From: Silene latifolia
Lineage: Eukaryota; Streptophyta; Magnoliopsida; Caryophyllales; Caryophyllaceae
Assembly: GCF_048544455.1 (NCBI RefSeq)
Contig: NC_133534.1
Location: 33,728,217 to 33,792,216 of the forward strand
Direction of reading: 5' to 3'
DNA length: 64,000 nt
The translations under genes and the position numbers were made by a program. This document shows positions 56,384-64,000 of the stretch, piece by piece; position 1 is the first letter of the stretch, and every line of letters starts with the position of its first letter. The notes beneath the pieces are model-generated. The model was not told where the DNA came from. It saw nothing but the letters and a program-made list of their open reading frames with translations, and did no database searches.

Positions 56384-56579
56384 CAAAATATGAAATAAGC
56401 TTACATATGTTACAACCAAACTCCTCCTCCACACTTAGTTTCCACATTGTCCTCATTGTGGAGGAGAGTACTAGAAAAGCAAAGGAGAGTAAAGAAATGT
56501 GAAAGGAGTACGGGTTGCCTCCCGTAAAGCGCTTTTGGTTTTCGTCGTTTGCTCGACGCCTTTTCAACATTTTTCTTCT

Positions 56580-57935
56580 TCAAGAATCAAGAGCGGAACA
56601 ACGCAACGCCCTTAGTAACTTGTCATACACACTAGCCCATAAACAAGAAGCATGACCATAGTATAGATCACCCACATAGCAAGCATAAGTAAGGACCGAG
56701 TGTGCACAAGACACATATTTCAACTTTTCATGCCTAAGGAGCGGTTTCTGGTCACGATAAGGTTCTTTGAATGATGGGATGGACTTGGTAAAAACCAAGT
56801 AAGAATGATGGGATTCATGAGCTTCTTTGGGTGATAAGCTTGATGACTTTTCAAAACAAATTTGAGATGGTTCCTCCTTGAGGGGGTATATCTCTACAAA
56901 CTCATTTTTCATTTCTTCTTTAGCATCTTCCTTGACCCCCACACTTACAAGTTTCATAGTCTTTGAAGGGTCACAAACATCTTCAAGAGCTACCACCTTA
57001 TCTTTTTCTATCACAACAACCTCACAAATAGTTGGTCCTTGCTCATTCTTCGCAAACACTTCACTCCCCGATTTTTTAAAGGTCAATTTCGGGCAAGAGT
57101 TACTACGAACCAAAGAGTTGTTTCCAAGGTGTGAGTTGTCAACTTCGGTACAAGGAATGTGAATAGGGATCTCAATGGATGGCAAGGCCAAAGAAGGTTT
57201 CAATTCACACATATCATCTTCCTCATCAAATAGACCCTCAAAATAAGAGTTGTCAAATGTGCAAACAACCTCTTCCTCAACCTTACTTCTTTCATGTTCA
57301 TCTTGTTCAACAATTTGACCCAATGAATCCTCACACGACAACTCCTCATCACCAAGGCTACTAAGGACCGAGGAGTTGTCCTCATCCACATGATTATTAC
57401 TCGAGGAACCATCATCACTAGTGCACAAGGTGTCGGTAGATAGCATAACGGGGGAGTGGCATGGGAGTGTGGTGAAAACATAAGCATCCTTCTCATCATC
57501 CCAAAAACAATACTCTTTATAAGAGTAGCTCGTATCAAGATTAAGGGGAGGAGGGTTTTCAACCTCAAGATCATTCTCTTTATCATAGGAACCATCATGA
57601 AAACACTCATTGTCTATTGGAGGTGTATCATGAGTGGGAATTATCTCACTTTGTTGGTATTGGGTTTGACAAGAGTTTTGGAACTCCCATTTCCTAGTAA
57701 GATTGATTAAGTAGTGGAAGAGTTCCCATTTATCCTCACAACTCCATTCAAAGAATCTTACATTACTCAAGATATGCACACGAGACACATACTCCTCATT
57801 CAAACCACAATAAACCATACGACCAAGCTCCCATGAGTCAAAAGAATAATTGCATTGCAATAAATATTGCTCAAGTCTATCAAAATAATTGCAAAACAAT
57901 TCATCCTCATCTTGTGCAAAATAGATCTTAGCCAT
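56580..57935 (-). CDS. Gag-like protein of the three-LTR element, 451 residues
   Basis: The ATG at 57935 lies 113 bp after the primer site. Residues about 10-90 resemble the gag core of Tat/Athila elements: YFDRLEQYLLQCNYSFDSWE, MVYCGLNEEYVSRV and WELFHYLINLTRKWEFQ. That is the pattern of a capsid region with a 'W..Y.GL' segment and a terminal W-E. The middle is acidic and Ser-rich (DNSSVLSSLGDEELSCEDS), and the C-terminus has no zinc knuckle. There is no protease or pol. The uninterrupted frame in a young element suggests the protein is, or recently was, made. An alternative view is that it is an accessory protein unique to this lineage. Confidence 0.65.
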   Translation of the reverse strand: MAKIYFAQDEDELFCNYFDRLEQYLLQCNYSFDSWELGRMVYCGLNEEYVSRVHILSNVRFFEWSCEDKWELFHYLINLTRKWEFQNSCQTQYQQSEIIPTHDTPPIDNECFHDGSYDKENDLEVENPPPLNLDTSYSYKEYCFWDDEKDAYVFTTLPCHSPVMLSTDTLCTSDDGSSSNNHVDEDNSSVLSSLGDEELSCEDSLGQIVEQDEHERSKVEEEVVCTFDNSYFEGLFDEEDDMCELKPSLALPSIEIPIHIPCTEVDNSHLGNNSLVRSNSCPKLTFKKSGSEVFAKNEQGPTICEVVVIEKDKVVALEDVCDPSKTMKLVSVGVKEDAKEEMKNEFVEIYPLKEEPSQICFEKSSSLSPKEAHESHHSYLVFTKSIPSFKEPYRDQKPLLRHEKLKYVSCAHSVLTYACYVGDLYYGHASCLWASVYDKLLRALRCSALDS

Positions 57936-58047
57936 TTAATCAAACAAGTAAATAATCTATGACAAATAAATGAGTCCTAGTATTTACAAAGACTAACTAC
58001 ACTAATTAAAGACCAATAGTTAAAAACAAGCTTTAGCTATGTTGCCC

Positions 58048-58065
58048 TCCCCGGCAACGGCGCCA
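58048..58065 (-). other. Primer-binding site of the three-LTR element
   Basis: TGGCGCCGTTGCCGGGGA on the minus strand, six bases after the 5' LTR. It is the site typical of plant Tat/Athila elements. Confidence 0.9.
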
Positions 58066-58070
58066 AAATT

Positions 58071-59642
58071 TGGTAGCAATAAAACTAGGTGTCGTAATAC
58101 TAGAATTAACTATCAAATTAACAATTTATAACCTAAACTTTGACTCTACTAACTTTAAACTTAAAACAATAGCAAAGTGGAAGTAAAGGGTCGTACCCAA
58201 GAGAAGGGGAAAAGACTAGAGCTTGAATTGTAAATTAATGGCTACTAAGTGGGTCTCTACTACTAATTAAGATGCTAATGACACTTTAAACTTAATCAAA
58301 AGGGCACTAATCACAAACAATGGGTATTAACAAAGGTCAACAAGTAGAAAACATAGATGGAAAAAGATTGGTTTTGAGAAACAAACATGGAAATAAGAGT
58401 AGAACTTTGAATATCTTCCTATTGAGACAATTCTACAAACAACTAGTATGCAAGATTCAATGTAAGGGGGAGTACTTGATGTAATTCTCTCTTAGTAACC
58501 CAACAATGGTAAAGCTTGACTCTTTTTACTCTCTCACAATTATCTACCCACTTCTATCACCTCAAGATGTTGATACATGTAAATTAAACCATCTACACAT
58601 ACCCTTCAAGCTTAAGCAACAAATCATTAAACCATGAAAAGAGACTAAGCATGAGCATTAAGAATTTACCAAAAGATGAAGCTAGGATCAATTCCTCATG
58701 AGATTAAACCATACAAATGAGCAAAAGACAAGAACTTTCCTATTTGTTGTAAGAATCCTTTAAACCAAATCAACTAACAACAAATTTGCTTCAACAATCC
58801 CAACTAAATTAAACCATTTCATTAGGATTTGCACTAGTCAAGTAAATAACATGCAAGGATGGCCAACCCAAACATTCAATTACTCAACAATAGAAATTAA
58901 GCACAAGGAAAGAACTTTAGATAAATAAAGAGAGGTTTAAGAGCCTTACAATTACCAAAGTTGGATACTTTGATCAAATTACATCAAGATGGGAAGGATT
59001 TAGCCTTCCATAGTCTTCAAAACCCAAAGAAATGAAGAAAGATTACAACTTTGCATCCAAATAGTCCTCTAAATTATTACAAGATTAAACCCTAACAATG
59101 AGATTAAAAGAGATGATATGATGGTAGGTGAATGTCCCAGGTCTTCAAACTTCTCGGGTATATATAGGGCTTCACGAAAACCTAGAAAGATTTCCACTTA
59201 AGAAGCCCACAAACGAGATTAGAAAAACCCGCAAAGCAGAGCTGCGCAGGCTGCGCAAGTACTGTTCCAGCCTGCGCAATAATGCGCACCTGCGCACCCT
59301 GTTTGCGCAGGCTGCGCACTGGCTCGTATTTTGGGATTTCTATTTTCCAAGAGCTAGACCTCTTCAATTTCCTTCATTTCTTCTATTCTTCATTCCTACT
59401 TCTCCCAACTTGTTTCCGGGTTACAAGTGATCTTCTTGTGCCTTATCTTGACCTTTGAAAGGTGCTCTATAGCCGCTCGGGTTCCATGCATAAGGATTGT
59501 GTGCTCAACCGAGTAAGAATGCACAAGTTACCACCATATAACCGATTGCCAATAGTTAGGAAAAGTGAACCAAAAGACCCATATTAAAAGACACGAGGGT
59601 GATAAAATCACCCTCTTAGACCGACACAAAACAATGCTATCA
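58071..59642 (-). repeat. 5' LTR of the three-LTR element
   Basis: 1572 bp, nearly identical to 52145-53707. A TATA-like GTATATATAGG on the plus strand near 59158-59168 reads CCTATATATAC on the transcript strand and is a promoter candidate. Confidence 0.9.
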
Positions 59643-59930
59643 GCTTGAAATTGGTTATAAAGGAAGGTGAGCCCACACTGTGACTCTGTGAATGCTTGTA
59701 AAAATGAATTTTTCCTCTTCCCGTTATGGAAAAGTAGCTGTGAAACTATTTTCAGGAAATTATTCACAAAATTTGGTACGTACATCATGAAAGGTAGGAG
59801 ACTAAAGCTTAAACACACAGTACATGTGCTTTTGAGTAGTGGTTTATTCCTTGATTTCGGGAAAGTTATGTACTTAGGTGCATCTTTGCACTTGTGAAAG
59901 TTAAAGATCAAGGAATTGGTTTTCAAGTAG

Positions 59931-60020
59931 CAGTATCTTGGCATCTATGATGACAAAGAAGTGTTTTCCGTTAATTATCTCCGTGTAACTGGCAAGGACA
60001 TAAATTTGGCACTCTCTTAG
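59931..60020 (+). other. Candidate last exon of a host gene right of the three-LTR element
   Basis: After TTTCAAGTAG a 30-codon stretch reads QYLGIYDDKEVFSVNYLRVT, then GKDINLALS and a TAG stop. The start phase matches the end phase of the candidate exon at 52010-52059. The wording looks like real protein, but I do not recognise the gene. If true, the three-LTR element inserted into this gene in antisense orientation. Confidence 0.35.
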
Positions 60021-60945
60021 ATTTTTGATATACGTGTATGTTGGCTACATGGCTCTATCCATTTTACACAATAGCATTGTTTTCGAATGCATCTAATATA
60101 CTCCACTCCGTATTGGTTATTGATTTTAATTAGAAAATCCATTATTTTATTTTTGTCTTACTGTAATTCTCTCATGTTTCATTTGGTTACCATGTTCGTC
60201 TATCCTACCAATTCAACTTATTTCATTTGCCAACAAGTTTTTGGGTTGCAAAAGATGGTTCAAACTTATTACAAACTTTTCGAATACGGAATGGAATAAT
60301 TTGGTTTTATAGAAAGAGCTCAATCAAGTACAATTCAATATTTTTTTTTGACGGCAAGTACAATTCAATTAAACTAACTAATACAACAAAATACTTTTTG
60401 GAAACTAAATGCTTCTGATCGATCCATTAGTATCTAAGACATCAGGGAGATGATACAATAGGTGCTATAAGATAGATAGTATTTACTCCCATTTTTAAAG
60501 ATTTTTGACATTGTTTCTTGGAGTCAAAGTTTAAAAAAACTGACAAAATAAATAAAATACTATTATACTAATGATTTTGGTATGATGTAAGATAATACAT
60601 GTACATTTTTTATACACTCTTCCATGAAAATAAATTTTCAACTAACAAAACTGCATGAATGTCAAAAATCATGGTCAACGTACCGCATTGAAAACTTCAC
60701 AAAGAGAGTGGATTCTCCGTCCCATCTTATGTCCTACTACATCCTCATTGTAACACATCATTACTTTCATATAAATTATTATCTATTTTATTATGTAAAT
60801 GATGTGTCGCAAGACAAAAGTAACACATAGGAGATGAGATACAAAAGTGAGACAGGTGATCCCACCTCCTCAATGATAACGGCTTACTATTTATACAAAA
60901 CTTAAAAACAACTTGAGACAACACTTAAAAACCCTTTTTTTTATA
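60021..60945. other. AT-rich flank, probably partly Helitron
   Basis: No gene is visible. It holds the tail-only insertion at 60340-60354 and leads into the Helitron terminus at 60980. The Helitron's TC start was not located. Confidence 0.3.
60340..60354 (-). mobile_element. Tail-only retro-insertion flanked by a 15-bp duplication
   Basis: ATTTTTTTTTGACGG lies between two perfect copies of CAAGTACAATTCAAT (60325-60339 and 60355-60369). On the minus strand it is CCGTC followed by nine A. It looks like a LINE or SINE truncated to its final bases. Confidence 0.55.
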
Positions 60946-60980
60946 TATGCCCGTACAACTTTGCACGGGTTTTAAACTAG
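60946..60980 (+). mobile_element. Helitron 3' terminus
   Basis: CCCGT-ACAACTTTGC-ACGGG forms the hairpin, then TTTTAAA and CTAG, followed by host T. The host sequence resumes with the stop codon region of the broken F-box copy. Confidence 0.6.
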
Positions 60981-62442
60981 TTATTCAAAAGGAAACCATT
61001 CACCCTCCTCATAGAAATAACCATCATCATAACCCCTGTATTGGTCGGCATAATCGTCGTCCACCTCTCGTTCTCTGGAAGATGAACGAATCTGTAGACC
61101 TCCGGGAAAGTTTAAGAGGCTTTCCTTGCAAATATATGCGAAAGATAAATAATCGGTATTAAGGCCATCAACATCGAATGTCTTGGGGAATTTTTTATCT
61201 CTAATGTTATACTCCCTCCGTCTTGGTCATTTGTTGTCCTTTTCCATTTTTGGGTGTCTCAGTCATTTGTTGTCCTTTCTATTTTAAGATTGAATTTAAT
61301 GAGTAATTTGATCATTCACACTCAAATTATTCCACTTGTCATTTAGTCATTGGCTCCCTCTCTTTTCCTTGGTCTTTGTGCCAAAACCAAAGGACAACAA
61401 ATGACCGGGACGGAGGGAGTACCAACCAAATTTGCCTCTAGAGTTTGGTATACACAATAGTTCATGTGATGATCCTTTTCGGTAAGCAATAGGGTGGTAA
61501 ACGGATTCGGTTCCTTTTCCAGGAAGGCTCATCAACTTAACCCAAGACTCTTTAACACCAACATCCTTCATGACCCATACACTATAAGTCGAATTGTTCT
61601 CAGCGTAACATGAAAAACGCAAACACCCATCCAGCGCGCCAAGGTGATAGTAATCCTCTGACGATTTTGGAGTTGGGTTGGACTCGATTTCATACAATAG
61701 AATATCAGGCAAGACCACATCATTAGACCATCGTTCAGCCTTTATATCAAAACAACCAATTCTCGTTAAGCGACTACCACTCTCGAAAATCATGACAAGT
61801 AAATGGTTTTGTACAAGAACGGGAGTATGACTCCATTCAGGCGTGGTCGGTTTACACTCGACAAGTTTCCACAAATTAGTGTTCAAGCAATAGACGATGA
61901 CCTCCGTTACTAAAACGTCATGTACACCTCGATGGTATTGGACAAACCTAACAACTTTGATATCGTTATTGAATTCATTGTCTAAACAATGACACATCCC
62001 ATAATGTGCATAGTTATTGTGAGTGGCAACGTAAAATTTAGGGAGTACACGGTAAATACGGGTAAGATGAGACCCTCAAGGTCAGTGAATCCGCACCCAA
62101 TCAAGAGGCATGATTCACAAGAAGCCACCATTGACATCGAGGGTGCTAACCACTGTGACGGTATAGGGTAAGGGCAGACCGTAGGAGGAGAGTCTAGAGA
62201 GTCCAGGTCATATATACGGAAGGAGCCGCCGTACTCGCCTGGGAGGATTAAGCGGCGATGATTGACCTCGGTAAATAATGCATTGAATTTGGGGGACGAA
62301 ATCTCGGTTAGAAAAGACTTGGAAACGCATTTGAAGCGAAAGAGGTATTTAGCGGGTAATTTGGGGAGTATACATGAGAATATTAATTCCATGGGAAGGC
62401 TAACTCTATAAAGTGGTTCAAGGGTTTTTAAATCTATATCCA
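60981..62442 (-). pseudogene. Broken F-box gene copy, paralogue of 26976-28211
   Basis: The minus strand aligns along its length with the intact F-box gene: the F-box (ILPKLPAKYLFRFKCVSKSF), the FBA region (VIVYCLNTNLWKLVECKP, FDIKAERWSNDVV), and a C-terminus ending EWFPFE then TAA at 60983-60981. Three lesions disable it. A Helitron separates the A from the TG of the start codon. A 13-bp deletion near 62064 removes the NPTTR segment and shifts the frame. A 208-bp Stowaway MITE sits at 61212-61419. Both ends of the copy abut Helitron termini. Confidence 0.85.
61212..61419. mobile_element. Stowaway MITE inside the F-box pseudogene, 208 bp
   Basis: Inverted ends CTCCCTCCGTC and GACGGAGGGAG, flanked by TA (61210-61211 and 61420-61421). 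The intact paralogue shows the empty site (ATGTTG-TA-CCAAAAG), confirming the boundaries. Confidence 0.9.
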
Positions 62443-63552
62443 CTAGTATCGGTGCCCGGCTTCGCCCGGGCTACCTTTACTTACCATTAATTTTTTTTTC
62501 ATTAAATAAAATTACTTGAAGTTGCATAACCCATAAATTTATCATTAATATATTTTTTATAACATATCCTAAAATTACGATGAAATAGATTTGAGACAAA
62601 TTCACTACTCCCGCTATTAATATTTTAATCTTATTAATGAAACAATAGTAATATCATTTCACTACTTGCCCGTAATCATTGTTACTTTCATTACTCCCGC
62701 CGTAGTTATTGTTACTGTCACTACTGCTGCATTAATATTGATAATTTCACTACTCCCGCCGTAGTTATTGTTACTTTCACTATTGCCGCATTAATATTGA
62801 TTGTTTCACTACTCCCGTTGTTTCTACCACTCTCACTAATCTCGTTGATAATATTGTTACTTTTACTATTCAAATGAGTGATTACTATCATATAACTATA
62901 TCCAATATTACTACTATTCTTTTCTTTACTGGCGAAATTACTTTTACTACTTAGGCATGCAATTTTAAGAGATATATATTTATATAAATATATTACATAT
63001 ATGCATTAAATCATATCGAAAGAATTATGCAATATTATATATTATGGAATCTAACTTAAATTATTTATAACCTATTTATTATATTTTTGTATGTTAAATA
63101 ATTAACATCTCTATACATCTAATAAACTATAAAGTTTAATAAAATTGCATAGATTTTAAATTTAATATATAATTTTATGATGATAATAATTAATACCATA
63201 AGTGTGCATGTTTATACTAATTAATTATTTTATTTTAAGGAAATTGACCATCTTCTAGTCTTCTATAAATATTTAGGAAAATTATCAGACATCTTCTTTC
63301 TTTTAGTCTCCTTGAAATTGATCATCTTAATTAATTATTTTATTTTAAGGAAATTGACCATATTTAGGAAAATTACCAAGCTTCTATATAATTTAATTTT
63401 AACCAAAACTATATAATATTTGCATTGAGATCCCTTAATCGGGTCCATCACACGGTGCTAGTGATTTAAAACTATATAGTATAATTAATTTGTATAACTT
63501 TCTTTAATTACATTAAAGTCCCTTGGTTTCTGGATTTAATATATAGTATTGA
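62443..63552 (-). mobile_element. Helitron, 1110 bp, inserted in a start codon
   Basis: On the minus strand it starts TCAATACTATATATTAAATC at 63552, preceded by A. It ends with the hairpin GCCCGG-GCGAAG-CCGGGC (with neighbouring bases), ACCGATA, CTAG at 62443, followed by T. The following host bases TGGATATAG continue the F-box gene. The interior has the (c)actactcccgccgtagttattgttac repeats shared with the Helitrons at 25155 and 41023. It is non-autonomous. Confidence 0.75.
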
Positions 63553-64000
63553 TTGATTGGAATTGGAATGTTTGTTTTGCAAGAACTGAGAAGGATGATA
63601 GTTTGGATTAGGGCAGAATTAATTAATGTTATTATATTATTATGTGTAAAGTTGTGGAAAACAATCATAAATATGTGTATACGGGACCTATTAGGAGTCT
63701 ATCACAATGCTATTAAGGTATATATCGAAATTATGGAAAATTACGTAAGAATATTATACTTCCTACAGATTTTCCTATTTTCTTACTTTATAATCCTGTT
63801 TTTGGAAAAAAAAGTCTTTTAACTAGGCATTACGATTTCGAAATCAGTTAAAAAAAAAAAAACGATCTCAAACAAGTTTCCGAGCTAGCTAAGGCTTTGC
63901 GTGCTCCGATTCAGCTTGGTTTGGCTTAAAAGCGTAATAAAAACGCGTAATTCATGGTGCTCAAAACATAAGTTGTATAAGGATCTCAAACAAGTTTCCG
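63553..64000. other. Upstream flank of the F-box pseudogene, no gene
   Basis: AT-rich, with a poly(A) run near 63850. GATCTCAAACAAGTTTCCG is repeated at 63864-63882 and at the window edge (63982-64000). On the minus strand GCCCTAATCC near 63605 resembles the intact paralogue's upstream GCCCTAACC, suggesting that the duplication included promoter DNA. Confidence 0.35.

Larger units (their letters stand above)
52145..59642 (-). mobile_element. Pol-less retrotransposon with three LTRs (TR-GAG/LARD-like)
   Basis: The outer LTRs (58071-59642, 5'; 52145-53707, 3') are nearly identical and are flanked by a perfect 5-bp duplication, GCTTG (52140-52144 and 59643-59647). On the minus strand the 5' LTR is followed by the Tat/Athila-type primer site TGGCGCCGTTGCCGGGGA, a 451-codon gag-like gene, three hairpins, a GTGTGGGGGAATT purine tract, and a third, diverged LTR (55557-53940). 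That LTR has its own primer site, a 200-bp spacer and a second purine tract (GTGTGGGGGAGTT) before the 3' LTR. No protease, RT or integrase is encoded, so the element depends on enzymes supplied by a relative. The near-identical outer LTRs indicate recent movement. Confidence 0.85.

Noticed and set aside
53600-57100. CRISPR array or bacterial-type operon in the repeat-rich regions
   Set aside because: Repeats are LTR-internal or microsatellite-like, with no regular repeat-spacer pattern; the window is plant nuclear DNA.
56878-57710. Frames overlapping the gag-like gene in other phases
   Set aside because: They are shadows of the 451-residue frame, which has the better start, length and domain resemblance.
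63430-63475. GGGTCCATCACACGGTGCTAG followed by T as another Helitron 3' end
   Set aside because: There is no convincing hairpin before CTAG, and the same stretch aligns with the interior of the related Helitron at 30900.

Overview
This window is nuclear DNA from a flowering plant, AT-rich and packed with nested transposable elements. The plastid-derived insertion at 22069-23535 carries an rpl2 copy with no trace of the usual rpl2 intron, although it also contains non-coding junction DNA (trnH next to a 3'-truncated rps19). Loss of the plastid rpl2 intron is a known character of core Caryophyllales, so a plant of that order is the best guess. This is inference, not proof.

Likely host genes are few. 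The first exon of an unknown basic protein runs off the left edge (1-276, minus). An intact single-exon F-box gene lies at 26976-28211 (minus). A three-exon 20S proteasome alpha-7 (PAD-type) gene lies at 41292-42751 (minus). A second F-box copy at 60981-62442 (minus) is broken by a Helitron, a Stowaway MITE and a 13-bp deletion. Orphan exon-like pieces occur at 13747-14005 (minus) and at 52010-52059 and 59931-60020 (plus).

The rest is mobile DNA. 720-3187 is a solo LTR with a 5-bp target duplication. 3193-10321 is a decayed Sirevirus-like copia with one 1.4-kb LTR, abutting a gypsy fragment (gag plus a long LTR, 10322-13691). 15092-15977 is a 5'-truncated LINE with a 12-bp target duplication. 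16075-21412 is an intact, very young Ty1/copia element with a 1506-residue polyprotein. 22069-24938 is a rearranged plastid insertion with duplicated psbA fragments. From 30843 to 41023 there is a four-level nest: a Helitron split by a gypsy-type solo LTR, which is itself split by a second young copia and by Harbinger-like MITEs. 43225-46184 is a Helitron carrying a Harbinger-like element. 48455-49473 is a Mutator-like non-autonomous element with a 10-bp target duplication. 52145-59642 is a pol-less element with three LTRs (gag-only, Tat/Athila-type primer site) and a 5-bp target duplication.

The observations most worth a second look are these. (i) Three tandem bipartite hairpins downstream of the gag-like gene of the 52145-59642 element, whose stems differ in sequence but stay complementary. 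(ii) That element's LTR-internal-LTR-internal-LTR layout, with an unlike middle LTR. (iii) A copia element with identical LTRs that lacks a tRNA-type primer site but has a 14-nt inverted repeat between its LTR and the expected primer site. (iv) A Helitron inserted exactly between the A and the T of an F-box start codon. (v) Two insertions that consist of little more than a poly(A) tail inside 14-15-bp target duplications.
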